NCBI GenBank assembly: GCA_022844565.1
Contig: JALHLK010000011.1
Span: forward strand, 1 to 57,032
Source: Saprospiraceae bacterium
GTDB taxonomy: Bacteria > Bacteroidota > Bacteroidia > Chitinophagales > Saprospiraceae
Direction: 5' to 3'
Length of the DNA: 57,032 bases
The translations under genes and the position numbers were made by a program. Positions 27,901 through 35,818 of this stretch are shown piece by piece. Numbering within the stretch: the stretch's first letter is position 1; every line of letters begins with the position of its first letter. The notes below the pieces were generated by a model. The model was not told the DNA's origin and ran no database searches. It saw only the letters and a list, made by a program, of their open reading frames with translations.

Positions 27901-27995
27901 AAATAGCGAAGTGGAATAAAATCAAGGTAGATTTAGTGCCTAAGGTAAATAAGTTGATGAGGGAGAAAGGATTGGATTATATTAAGATGCCGTGA
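24909..27995 (+). CDS. Large secreted Asp-box (sortilin/VPS10-like) beta-propeller protein
   Basis: This 1028-residue exported protein has a signal peptide at about 1-20 (ending LDLNAQ). Residues 25-735 form one or two propellers built from about ten Asp-box motifs (S/T-x-D-x-G-x-T/S-W), for example WKTEDGGASWKNIS, FKSIDGGKTWKKV, STDEGETWEIIS and SFDDGASWKSF. The last 290 residues hold a beta-sandwich part and a helical tail. Proteins of this kind are annotated as glycosyl hydrolases by Asp-box similarity to sialidases, but the catalytic residues of sialidases are not recognisable, so enzyme activity is unproven. A relative of 949 residues is encoded at 40605-43454. It is probably monocistronic. 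Confidence 0.85.
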   Translation: MKLRYFLSVLIAVLFLDLNAQVEALKPYGMLNYRNIGPFRGGRSCAVVGVDGKPKTFYFGATGGGVWKTEDGGASWKNISDGFFGGSIGAITIAPSDPNVLYVGGGEKTVRGNVSYGYGVWKSEDAGKTWVDCGLKNSRHVGRIKVHPTNPDIVYAAVMGDLYKPTQERGVFKSIDGGKTWKKVLFANDQAGAVDLVIDPSNHRILYASTWRIKRSPFDLSSGGEGSALWKSTDSGESWTNISSNEGLPKGDWGIVGVAVAPNNSNRIWAIIENENGGVYRSDDGGKKWAKLNEDRSLRQRAWYYTRIYADTKDDDVVYVLNVSYHKSKDGGKTFEASNAPHGDHHDLWISPSDPSRMIMADDGGAQVSYDGGDSWSTYHNQPTAQYYRLVTDNHFPFRIYVAQQDNSTLRISHRSVENSITEDDWEETAGGESGHIAVDPKDNDIVYGGSYDGFLTRVNHKNKSFRAVNVWPDNPMGHGAEGMKYRFQWNFPIFFSKHNPKKLYTCSQHLHVSTDEGETWEIISPDLSRNEKEKLGPSGGPITKDNTSVEYYATIFAADESPVKEGVIWAGTDDGRIHVTQDGGKNWSDVTDAKSMPKYIMWNTIEPSVFDAGTCYATGTCYKSGDYAPYIYKTTDYGKTWKKIVTSIDNEHFTRVMREDPKKKGLLYAGTETGMYISFDDGASWKSFQLNLPIVPITDMRVKDGHLIVATQGRSIWMIDDLTVLHQLTNPTQTDKVILYKPKDAFRMSGGQSQNTTFAGKNHPNGVVVNYFLPSFDEKKDTVTLIFMHPNGDTIRHFSNKSTDKTLTLKAEKGGNSFVWDTRSAPAKSFDGMILWWSSLSGPLAVPGDYKVQLKLNNQKYESPFTIVKNPVSEASLTDIKAQHDFVNTVNKKVTEAHQTIIDIREVKKSFGTYKADLKEGEFKSLVAEIDSVASKVEQALYQTKNRSGQDPLNFPVRLNNKLAHLNSLVTIGNQDFKPTKSMYIVRDELIADIDKEIAKWNKIKVDLVPKVNKLMREKGLDYIKMP

Positions 27996-28055
27996 TGGAG
28001 GGATATTAAGTGATATGAAAGAACTCTTCTAAAATTAGTGGCTTAGAACCGCAGA

Positions 28056-28170
28056 TACAGCGGGGGTGCAAAACAAAGTGGTATGTCGGATGGGTGATCA
28101 ATCGTGGGGTATCAAAAATATAGAGGTTGTAGGAAATATTGATGAATTAAACCCAGATTTGAATTTATGA
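28056..28170 (+). pseudogene. Possible 3' remnant of a lost gene
   Basis: One frame reads protein-like to a stop at 28168-28170 (segments RTADTAGVQNKVVCRMGDQ and WGIKNIEVVGNIDELNPDL) but is closed upstream by stops and has no start codon. It resembles the C-terminal end of a gene whose body is gone. The family was not identified. Confidence 0.25.
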
Positions 28171-28195
28171 GCTTGCCCATAAATCCAAATCTGGG
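28152..28195. terminator. 18-bp hairpin, terminator-like
   Basis: CCCAGATTTGAATTTATG (28152-28169) pairs with CATAAATCCAAATCTGGG (28178-28195) with a single mismatch. It overlaps the end of the putative gene remnant and lies upstream of mazE. There is no T-run, so termination is uncertain. Confidence 0.5.
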
Positions 28196-28295
28196 ATAAA
28201 AGCAGATTCAAATTTCACTGGATGAGGATTTTGGAAAACCCCATTGTTTTTGATTTATTGCATATGCCATAGTGTTCTCATCGTTAAAATAAATT

Positions 28296-28325
28296 TTGCA
28301 ATGTGCTTACAATGTAATAACTTTG
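28296..28325 (+). promoter_or_regulatory. mazEF promoter
   Basis: A -33 TTG (28296-28298) and the -7 box TAACTTTG (28318-28325) are separated by 19 bases, a full match to the Bacteroidota promoter pattern. The transcript would start only a few bases before ATG 28340, which supports that start over an upstream one at 28244. Confidence 0.7.
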
Positions 28326-28339
28326 TAAAAAAAAATTAC

Positions 28340-28579
28340 ATGCAAACTAAAATAATTCAAATAGGAAATTCAAAGGGACTACGGTTAAGTAAAACTATTT
28401 TAGAAAAGTATGATTTTGGAGATACTGTAAATATGAGAATGGAAGAAAACTTCATAATTATTGAACCAATTTCAAAACCTCGAACCGATTGGGCTAAATC
28501 TTTCAAAGAAATGAGAAAAAATGGACATGACGAATTGCTAATTGATGACATTTTCGAAGAAGAAACAAATTGGGAATGA
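28340..28579 (+). CDS. mazE: MazE-like AbrB-fold antitoxin
   Basis: This 79-residue protein begins MQTKIIQIGNSKGLRLSK, the SpoVT/AbrB swapped-hairpin DNA-binding domain characteristic of MazE. A C-terminal acidic, flexible tail follows (about 50-79, with LLIDDIFEEETNWE) that would bind the toxin. The reading frame is open further upstream, but the promoter at 28296-28325 and the conserved domain start support ATG 28340. Its stop overlaps the mazF start in an ATGA junction, giving translational coupling. Confidence 0.87.
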   Translation: MQTKIIQIGNSKGLRLSKTILEKYDFGDTVNMRMEENFIIIEPISKPRTDWAKSFKEMRKNGHDELLIDDIFEEETNWE

Positions 28580-28899
28580 AAATTAATCAATACGAAATAG
28601 TTCTTGTCAACCTAGAACCAACATTGGGAAGTGAAATCAATAAGACTAGGCCATGTGTTGTAATATCACCAAATGAAATGAACCATTATTTAAAGACAAT
28701 TGTGATTATTCCAATTACTTCAACTCTTAAAAAATACCCAACAAGAATAAGTATTGCAACTCAAAATGTAAAAGGAATGGCAGCCGTCGATCAAATACGA
28801 ACTATTGATAAACGAAGAATTATTAAAATCGTTGGAAGCCTTGAAATCGACACAATAGTACAATTAAAGAAAACGATTGATGAAACGTATGTTAAGTAA
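28576..28899 (+). CDS. mazF: MazF/PemK family endoribonuclease toxin
   Basis: This 107-residue toxin is of the MazF/PemK family, which cuts single-stranded mRNA at short specific sequences. Hallmarks are YEIVLVNLEPTLGSEINKTR near residues 6-25 (family pattern P-x-x-G-x-E-x-x-K-x-RP), CVVISPNEMN, and IIPITSTLKKYPTRI in the central beta strand. The ATG at 28576 overlaps the mazE stop; a TTG six bases earlier is possible but less likely. The gene appears intact, so this is probably an active pair. Confidence 0.9.
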   Translation: MKINQYEIVLVNLEPTLGSEINKTRPCVVISPNEMNHYLKTIVIIPITSTLKKYPTRISIATQNVKGMAAVDQIRTIDKRRIIKIVGSLEIDTIVQLKKTIDETYVK

Positions 28900-29068
28900 A
28901 AATAGTAAGATGCAAGATTTTCAACAATATTAAGGGTATTCTATGCTCTAAAAGCGAAAGTAAACTCTACAGTTGAATTAGAAAATCAAAAGCTTATGGT
29001 AAGTTAATAAGGATTGCCAGGTCATAACAACGGCTATAATAATATATCAACAAGAGAATTAATAAATT

Positions 29069-29223
29069 ATGAAAACATTAATTAAAAAACCAACGAAAAA
29101 ATTTGACGCTATAAAAACAATGCGTGAAATTAGAGACAAACTAAGTCAAGAAATAATGAATATGAAGAAGAACGAGCTTTTATTGATAAATTAATTAACG
29201 AAAGTAAGATAGTGAAAAAATAA
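29069..29223 (+). pseudogene. Frameshifted small antitoxin-like gene
   Basis: From ATG 29069 the frame reads MKTLIKKPTKKFDAIKTMR and ends early. One base further the second frame continues as YEEERAFIDKLINESKIVKK to the stop at 29221-29223. Inserting one base between ATGAA and TATGAA (about 29158-29164) restores a single protein of about 51 residues, similar to small antitoxins that accompany PIN-type toxins. No toxin gene follows. Another short fragment (29243-29310) may be relic sequence. Confidence 0.5.
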
Positions 29224-29412
29224 AGCACTATCCACCAAGGAACTTTCAGGTTTAAAAACGAAGAACGTAAAATTATTTTAAAGTTTACAAAATTTGAAAT
29301 AGTAGAATAAAGACAAAGTATTACAAGTATGTGCTTTCCTTAATTATGTACGTGTTTACTGTGGCACATTTAGACGACCAGCGTTTTACATTAGGAATAC
29401 AAGAATTAAAAA

Positions 29413-29787
29413 ATGACAACAGAATTATTAAGCATTATACCAGTACTACCTTCAGCAAACCTTGAAAGGGATATTGCATGGTACAAGGATAAAATCGGGT
29501 TTGAAATTTTTTTTTCTGATAAAATGTACGCTGTACTTTACAGGGAAAATATTTGTATACACCTCCAGTGGCACTCTGACACACCTGACGACCCATTACT
29601 GGGGGGCTCGGTTTTTAGAATATATGTAAAAAACATAACTGCACTTTTTAACGAACTTATAGAAAGAGGAACTGTTACACAAGACAGTTTAAAAATCGAT
29701 ACGGCTTGGAAAACTAATGAATTTGGATTTTACGACTTAAACAATAATTCAATTTTTATTATGGAGGATGCTCTAAACAATAAATAA
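29413..29787 (+). CDS. VOC (glyoxalase/bleomycin-resistance) family protein
   Basis: This 124-residue single-module protein of the vicinal oxygen chelate superfamily has N-terminal LSIIPVLPSANLERDIAWYK, then the strand IHLQWHS, and the C-terminal FGFYDLNNNSIFIME with the usual metal-ligand Glu. The arrangement resembles bleomycin-resistance proteins that bind a ligand at a dimer interface, but the substrate is unknown. The gene is isolated, with about 190 bases of non-coding DNA before it and 139 after it. Length is typical and there is no defect. Confidence 0.85.
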   Translation: MTTELLSIIPVLPSANLERDIAWYKDKIGFEIFFSDKMYAVLYRENICIHLQWHSDTPDDPLLGGSVFRIYVKNITALFNELIERGTVTQDSLKIDTAWKTNEFGFYDLNNNSIFIMEDALNNK

Positions 29788-29926
29788 CGATCTTTGCTAT
29801 CTAAAATAAATATGTAGATAGATATATTTATTGAACTCATTAGCCGTGGAAGGACTGACTTTATCCTTGAGTTATTCAAATAACCCAATTGGATCCAATC
29901 TATTGACAACTATAAACAAATCTACA

Positions 29927-30982
29927 ATGAAATTAACAAAATTATTATTTTTTAGCATCCTGTCAATATTGACATCATGCAATGGACAGACCGCTAATCC
30001 GAAAAAAAGCACAGACCAGATTAAAGAACTAGTGGTAAATGGCGACACCGTAAAAGAACTTGGAAGCAATATCATGGTGGTTTATCAAGACAAAAAGAAT
30101 GTGTATTGGTTTGGAAGTTGGGAGACAGGGGTGTATAGATATGACGGTAAGACATTGATAAATTATACATCCAAACACGGTTTGCTTAACAACAGAATTG
30201 ATGAAATAAAAGAAGATAAATTTGGTAATATTTATTTTGGAAGTGCAAACGCAACGTCATCAATATCAAAATTTAACGGAAATAATTTCACGACTTTAAC
30301 AGCAGTTCCAAGTGAAAATTGGAAACTTGAATCCACAGATATGTGGTTTGAATATTCTTATGGAAATACTGGAAAAGTATATCGCTATGATGGGATTACA
30401 TTATATGAATTGCAGTTCCCAAACCCACCAAATTTGTCCAATCCATTTGATATCTATAGCATTTATAAAGACAGAAAAGGAAACATTTGGTTTGGCACAA
30501 ACCCAGTTGGAGTTTGCCGTTATGATGGGAAATCGTTTGAATGGATTACAGAAGAAGATGTGACAGAATTTCGTGACGAAGGTGCAAACGGAGTGCGTTC
30601 TATTACGGAAGACAAAAATGGCGACTTTTGGTTTAATACGGAATATCGCTATAGTGTTTACGACCGCAAAACATTAAAAGGCAATACATTTTACACAAGA
30701 CACGAAAGCCTTGGTGGTTTAGATGGAAAAAAGAACAGCAATTTGGACGAGTATCTTTCAACAGTAAGAGACAACAATAATAACTTATGGTTTGTAACTT
30801 ATCGGAGTGGTGTTTGGAAATACGACGGAATAAAAGTCACTCATTATCCAGTTCAGATAGATTCAAAAGATATTACTTTATTCAGCATTTACAAAGATAA
30901 CAATGGTGACCTGTGGCTTGGCACCCACGAAAACGGAGCATATAAATTTAATGGCAATACGTTTGAAAAATTTAAACCATGA
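29927..30982 (+). CDS. Lipoprotein with two-component-regulator propeller repeats
   Basis: This 351-residue lipoprotein has signal peptide and lipobox LTSC near residue 18. It is followed by a seven-bladed-type propeller made of repeats of the kind found in the sensor part of hybrid two-component systems (W-F-G-T/S-x-x-x-G-V-x-x-Y-D-G-K), for example YWFGSWETGVYRYDGK, IWFGTNPVGVCRYDGK and LWLGTHENGAYKFNGN. There is no kinase or membrane domain behind it, so the propeller stands alone, perhaps as a binding or surface protein. The ATG at 29927 is chosen over 29831 because only it yields a clean lipoprotein signal. Confidence 0.85.
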   Translation: MKLTKLLFFSILSILTSCNGQTANPKKSTDQIKELVVNGDTVKELGSNIMVVYQDKKNVYWFGSWETGVYRYDGKTLINYTSKHGLLNNRIDEIKEDKFGNIYFGSANATSSISKFNGNNFTTLTAVPSENWKLESTDMWFEYSYGNTGKVYRYDGITLYELQFPNPPNLSNPFDIYSIYKDRKGNIWFGTNPVGVCRYDGKSFEWITEEDVTEFRDEGANGVRSITEDKNGDFWFNTEYRYSVYDRKTLKGNTFYTRHESLGGLDGKKNSNLDEYLSTVRDNNNNLWFVTYRSGVWKYDGIKVTHYPVQIDSKDITLFSIYKDNNGDLWLGTHENGAYKFNGNTFEKFKP

Positions 30983-31431
30983 AGATTTAATTTTACTTTG
31001 TTTAATTCGGGCTTGCTGAGAAAGTCATCAAGCCCAGTACATGCATATACTAATGTTCTTTTGTCTTGATACAAAAGAACCAAAAAATCAAGGCTGTTAG
31101 AAATTTAGCTAAAATCTTTCCTTCAATCCTAAATTCTAAAAACTCGCTTTAACCAAAGTGCTTCTATCTTCACTTTAGGTTATATTTGCTTCAACGCAAC
31201 TTTATTAAGCAGAAAGTGCTCAAACAGTTTAGAATTTTTAACGGCTTGACTACAAGATTTCTTAACGCTAAATTCCTAAAGGCCCACCAAGAAAAAGAAA
31301 TTCCAGTAACCATCTGCAAGGAAAACTAAAAAGCGATACTAAATACCTTGCATATAAATTTTTAAATTTAAATATATTCTATTCATATTCAATTGATTAA
31401 TTTTTTTAAGCAGCCCCTAATTCAATATTAT
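30983..31431. other. Gene-free stretch with a common Bacteroidota hairpin
   Basis: No coding frame of merit was found. GTTCTTTTGT (31055-31064) pairs perfectly with ACAAAAGAAC (31071-31080) around CTTGAT. This motif, with the following CAAAAAATCAAG, recalls a phrase common in Bacteroidota intergenic DNA. The rest is AT-rich. Confidence 0.5.
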
Positions 31432-31518
31432 TTTAGTTACCGCGACCTTCAGGTCGTGGAAAACAAAAAATCACAATTCTTTTGGCGACATTTTTGCATC
31501 AAAAATGGTGACAAAAAC
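31432..31518 (+). repeat. 87-bp dispersed repeat, copy A
   Basis: This copy matches the reverse complement of 49970-50056 with four differences in 87 bases. It contains two hairpins: CCGCGACCT/AGGTCGTGG around TC (31440-31459) and CATTTTTG/CAAAAATG around CAT. No coding capacity. From 31519 to 31918 no gene is seen; AAGCAA/TTGCTT forms a small stem just before the glycosyltransferase. Confidence 0.8.
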
Positions 31519-31918
31519 AAATAAGTACAATACCATTTTTAACTTTAATTGAATTTAGAAGCATTCTGATTTAAACTTAACATAGGAGAATTAAATACTC
31601 TAGATAACGAAGTCGTGGAAATCATAAGGCAGTTGAACTGCAAATACTCACCCCGCCATATTACGAACTATTTCATGTCATTTCGAAATTCAAAAAGAGC
31701 GAATAAGTGACTTTTGAATTTCGAAATCTTTTCATGTGGAATCAGGAGTACCAAAAGTAATTTCCCACAAAAAACAACATAGATCCAAAATATTTTTGTC
31801 TTTTGCAAATTCAATAGATATAGTTTATGTACTTTTACACAGTATCTGACAAGCAATTTTTTGCTTTTCAGTTTTTGATATTTAGAAATAATAAAAAGAA
31901 GTTATTTACCATCCTGTT

Positions 31919-33421
31919 ATGAATACAATTAATAAACTATTTGATAGCAAATCTTTTACGCTTTCAATATTGTTTGTTTTTTTTGCAATCTTTCTTCATA
32001 GCCATAAAAATAATATTCATAAAGAGCTCATTGGGGTACATATGTGGAGACAGACCCAAACCCAACTCAACATTCAACAGTTTTACAGGAATGATTTCAA
32101 TATACTCAATCCTAGAGTCAATACATTGAATGGAGAAGGTAATATCAAAAGATTTGAATTTCCAATAATGCAATGGCTAATCGCTGGAGTGATGAAAATG
32201 TATGGCAAAGAAAGTTTGATCATTACAAGATTATGCATTGCATTTATCACATTTTGGAGTTTTTTAGGATTTTATCAATTGTCGAGGCTAATTAGTAAAA
32301 ACAATATAGCAAGTTTAATGTCGGCAGGATTATTCTTATGTTCGCCAATGATCTTCTATTATGGTATCAATCCGATACCTGACAATATGGCTTTGATGTG
32401 CACCATATGGTATTGTTATTACTTTTTTAAATATGTGCAATCAGATTTTAGCAACTTAAAACTAGGCATTGTATCGGCAATTTTTATATCCATCGCCATG
32501 TTAGCAAAATTACCTTATGCGATATATGGGTCTTTGGCACTTTTTGCCTTATTCATTGAAAGAAAGAATCATCTCAAATGGACTGCCCCAAACACAAAAA
32601 GATACGTAATTGTATTTGCTTTAGCACTCTTGCCTTCTGTAATGTGGTATGGTAAAGTAATACATAGCTGGGGAACAGAGTCAATCGTTGGCGGAATATT
32701 GAATGGTATGTCTTCTGACCGGATCAAAATTGTCTTATTACATCATTGGAATCATACGACCAAAGATTATTTTTTTAACCAATATTCTGTTTATGCTTTT
32801 TTTATCACCCTTCCTATAACCTGCTATGGACTTATTTACAGTAGAAATAAATTAAAATTTTATTTGGCAACAATGACCCTTTCGGTTTTGGTCTATTTTT
32901 TATATGAATTAAATATGATAGATACTATCCATGATTACTACATGATGCCATTTTTAATCCCACTGTATATAATGTTATTGTATACTTTGGACCTTGTGTA
33001 CAAAGTAAATAGATATATTTTTACCATCTTATTCCTATCATCATTTTTTATGCCGACAGTCACTTACAAGCAATGCAAAGCCTACTACACTGTTGAAAAA
33101 GCAGGTATGGATCCAATCCTAGCTGAGCATTATAAAGAAATGAGAAATTTAGTAGCAGACGACGAAAAATGTATTATGTTGAATGATGATTCGGCTAGTA
33201 TTTTACCATATTTACTAAACAAAGAAGGTTATATATTCGATAAAGATGGTATGCAAGTGATTTGGATGGATGATATGATAAGAAATAAAGACGCCAGATA
33301 TATGTACTCCAACAGTAGAAAAATTGAAAGTGATAGTCTGTTTCCACAATTTATTGATAAAATGATTTGGTCAAAAGGAAATTATAATATTTACAAATTG
33401 AAAGATCCGAAAGAGCTTTAA
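31919..33421 (+). CDS. Multi-spanning glycosyltransferase, ArnT/PMT-like (GT83 type)
   Basis: This 500-residue membrane protein has about eleven hydrophobic helices. Early residues HMWRQTQTQLNIQQFYRND (41-59) sit in the first periplasmic loop. They resemble, in position and composition, the catalytic-loop region of lipid-dependent glycosyltransferases of the ArnT/PMT superfamily, which move a sugar from a polyprenyl-phosphate donor to lipid or protein at the outer face of the inner membrane. The acceptor is unknown. A short soluble C-terminal domain (about 390-500) follows the last helix. Gene neighbours do not form a polysaccharide cluster. It converges on the DUF819 gene. Confidence 0.75.
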   Translation: MNTINKLFDSKSFTLSILFVFFAIFLHSHKNNIHKELIGVHMWRQTQTQLNIQQFYRNDFNILNPRVNTLNGEGNIKRFEFPIMQWLIAGVMKMYGKESLIITRLCIAFITFWSFLGFYQLSRLISKNNIASLMSAGLFLCSPMIFYYGINPIPDNMALMCTIWYCYYFFKYVQSDFSNLKLGIVSAIFISIAMLAKLPYAIYGSLALFALFIERKNHLKWTAPNTKRYVIVFALALLPSVMWYGKVIHSWGTESIVGGILNGMSSDRIKIVLLHHWNHTTKDYFFNQYSVYAFFITLPITCYGLIYSRNKLKFYLATMTLSVLVYFLYELNMIDTIHDYYMMPFLIPLYIMLLYTLDLVYKVNRYIFTILFLSSFFMPTVTYKQCKAYYTVEKAGMDPILAEHYKEMRNLVADDEKCIMLNDDSASILPYLLNKEGYIFDKDGMQVIWMDDMIRNKDARYMYSNSRKIESDSLFPQFIDKMIWSKGNYNIYKLKDPKEL

Positions 33422-33547
33422 AGGTATGTATTGATAAATCACACAATTTTTAAGACGCGATGTTCCAAATGGCTTATATTTTAAATAATATTTGAATATT
33501 TTTTTATAGTGTCCTTAAGAGGGAATTTGGTAAGAAGAAATGAATTA

Positions 33548-34675
33548 TTAATTTATAATCACTGTTTTAAACAACCATATCGTCAACATACCCCAAGCAG
33601 TGCCCGTCACCATACTCAAAATTGCCAATATAACAGCATGAGGCATTAACTCCTTCTTGTAAGTGGCGGTTACCGCAGGCGTAGTGGCGATGCCACCGAC
33701 ATTTGCCATACTTGCAATAGGCACCCACACGGCATTTACTTTTAAGATTTTGGCAATGAATACCATAAATATAAAATGACTTATTAGCCAAATGACAAGT
33801 AATAAAATAAAATCAGAATTGAAAGAGAAGTAGGAGAAATTTAGTTTTAACCCCAGTATCGCCATAATAATGATGATAATGATATGGCTATATTTTAATA
33901 TTAACTTTTGATCCCAAATAGAAAAAAAGGAACTCAAGATTAGACCTGTCAGGGTTAAAAAAATGATTTTTTGAACAAAACTGATTGGTAAAAAGTAACT
34001 GAGTATAGATATAATAATTAATACTGCAACGCCATAATTTGGATTAGCAACTTTAATTTGCGTAGTTCCTTTAAATTCTAAATCGGGTATTACATCGGTA
34101 ATGCCTAACCAAGCATTAATTTTTGAAGTTTTTTTAATGACTTGAAACATGCCAATGGTCCAAATATTGACTAAAATATTGTCCAATATGAGCACCGTCA
34201 AAAATAGGTTTTCAGGTGTTTCTGCCACCTCTTTAAGTACCACTTGACTTGTACTACCACCTACCCAACTTCCAACTATGGGTGGGATACCCTTCCATAA
34301 CTCAATCATCGCTGATCCCGTTCCTTTGAAAAATATAAGAAAATATAGAACAGGAAATAAAGCTATCCAAAAAGACCCAGACAAAAAGACCACAATTGGG
34401 CGCCAACCCACAAGCTGCAATTGCTTAAATGTCAAGGTAGTCATCACCATAAGAATGGCTAATGGCACAAAGAAATTTTTGCTCCATTCTGATAAAACGA
34501 TGTTCTCAACATCTAAATTAAAACACTTGACAAGTAAGGCAGGAATGATATAAGCAAATAAGATTGGAGGAATCCAATCCAAAAGAACTTCAAAATATTT
34601 GTTTTTTGTCTTACTTATGTTGATTACAGAGATTACGGTAAAAGCAACGATTAAAATAGCATAAAAATCTGTCAT
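33548..34675 (-). CDS. DUF819 family membrane transporter-like protein
   Basis: This 375-residue integral membrane protein has about eleven helices and the DUF819 pattern: LDWIPPILFAYIIPALLVKC (31-50), later GIPPIVGSWVGGSTSQV with its Gly-rich repeat, and VPIASMANVGGIATTPAVT in the second half. These two inverted Gly/Ser segments resemble those of carboxylate or amino-acid carriers. The function is not established. Its start overlaps the stop of the upstream AstE/AspA-type gene by four bases (ATGA), so the pair is translationally coupled. This is consistent with a hydrolase outside the cytoplasm and a carrier for its product. Confidence 0.82.
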   Translation of the reverse strand: MTDFYAILIVAFTVISVINISKTKNKYFEVLLDWIPPILFAYIIPALLVKCFNLDVENIVLSEWSKNFFVPLAILMVMTTLTFKQLQLVGWRPIVVFLSGSFWIALFPVLYFLIFFKGTGSAMIELWKGIPPIVGSWVGGSTSQVVLKEVAETPENLFLTVLILDNILVNIWTIGMFQVIKKTSKINAWLGITDVIPDLEFKGTTQIKVANPNYGVAVLIIISILSYFLPISFVQKIIFLTLTGLILSSFFSIWDQKLILKYSHIIIIIIMAILGLKLNFSYFSFNSDFILLLVIWLISHFIFMVFIAKILKVNAVWVPIASMANVGGIATTPAVTATYKKELMPHAVILAILSMVTGTAWGMLTIWLFKTVIIN

Positions 34676-35709
34676 CTTTCAATCCCTAATTGAATGATTC
34701 TCGCTCCTGCTGCTGAGACCGGATTGGTACTTTTGCCAATGACTACCCCATCTTCAGGACTTAAGTATTTTTTCACTTCATTACCAAAGATATCGCTTAA
34801 TACTGCAATGATTTCACCTTTTTTTACCCGCTGATTTACAGATAGGGGAACGTCTAGAAATCCACCTTTATCGGTATAAATCCAATAAGACTTTGCACAA
34901 TATTTGGCCTTGTCAGTAATCTTTTTATTAGTCGATTTTAGCATATTGACATAGGCAAGGATATTTAAAATACCATTTGTACCTCTTTTTACCATATCAT
35001 TTTGCACAACTTGAGGATCTGCTGCTTCAAGTGTGACACAATAAATTCCCTTTTCTTCTGCTTCTTGCCTTAAAGTTTTTGACGCAGTGGTGATGATACC
35101 CGCACTCGCTTCTCTGCTGTCCAAAATGATGTCAGGTTGTATTAGTTTGGCCATTTGTGCTAAGGTGTCATTTTTTAGATTGGCTCTTGCATACATACTA
35201 TTAGCCCTACCAAAACTTGCCGTATGAATATCAACTAAATAATCAAAATTTGGTATTATTTTCTCTTTGATTGCCCATACAAATTGCTCGGATTCTGTAC
35301 CATTTTTTTTACCAGGAAAAATTCTATTCAAGTCTTCGTCTGTCATGTCATCCCGCTGACTGAGTTGGTAGCCTTGTGGATTTAAAACGGGGAAGGCCAA
35401 GATCACACCACTGAGTTGCGACACGTCAATATGATCTACTAATTGGTGAACGATCGCTGTGCCGTTGACCTCATTTCCATGGATTGCGGCTGTAATACCG
35501 AATACCGGACCATCAGATTTACCTTTTAAAACAATGACGGGTATATCTATGGTTTGACCTAGTGCATTTTCAGATAAAGTCAACCAAACAAAGTTTTTTG
35601 ATTCTTTTCCAAATATTGTTATGTCTATATTGGCTAATTTTTCATATTTATTTTGGGCAATAATAAAGCTAGAAAAAAGTAATATTAAGAATGTAGAAAT
35701 TTTGTTCAT
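34672..35709 (-). CDS. Exported succinylglutamate desuccinylase/aspartoacylase-like zinc hydrolase
   Basis: This 345-residue M14-like zinc hydrolase is of the AstE/AspA superfamily, which cleaves N-acylated amino acids or related amides. Zinc ligands are apparent in IHGNEVNGTAIVHQ near 79-92 (His and Glu) and in DIHTASFGR near 162-170 (His). A signal peptide (about 1-18, ending IIAQ) places it in the periplasm. The C-terminal part (about 270-345) is a small beta domain. It is first in the two-gene unit with DUF819. The combination suggests release and uptake of an amino-acid derivative, an inference from gene order only. Confidence 0.83.
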   Translation of the reverse strand: MNKISTFLILLFSSFIIAQNKYEKLANIDITIFGKESKNFVWLTLSENALGQTIDIPVIVLKGKSDGPVFGITAAIHGNEVNGTAIVHQLVDHIDVSQLSGVILAFPVLNPQGYQLSQRDDMTDEDLNRIFPGKKNGTESEQFVWAIKEKIIPNFDYLVDIHTASFGRANSMYARANLKNDTLAQMAKLIQPDIILDSREASAGIITTASKTLRQEAEEKGIYCVTLEAADPQVVQNDMVKRGTNGILNILAYVNMLKSTNKKITDKAKYCAKSYWIYTDKGGFLDVPLSVNQRVKKGEIIAVLSDIFGNEVKKYLSPEDGVVIGKSTNPVSAAGARIIQLGIER

Positions 35710-35818
35710 TTTTATAATTTGTTAAGGAAGAAAATTGTACTATTGCGGTTTGAAATTTACTGTAAATTAATGTAAAATTAATCAATAATGTTATTCTTCA
35801 CTACAAAATTAATTTCTT

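Noticed and set aside
28244-28339. Longer MazE start adding 32 residues
   Set aside because: The added part is not MazE-like and includes the promoter; the conserved domain starts at ATG 28340.
29831-29926. Longer start for the propeller lipoprotein
   Set aside because: The added residues would place the lipoprotein signal internally; ATG 29927 gives a normal signal.
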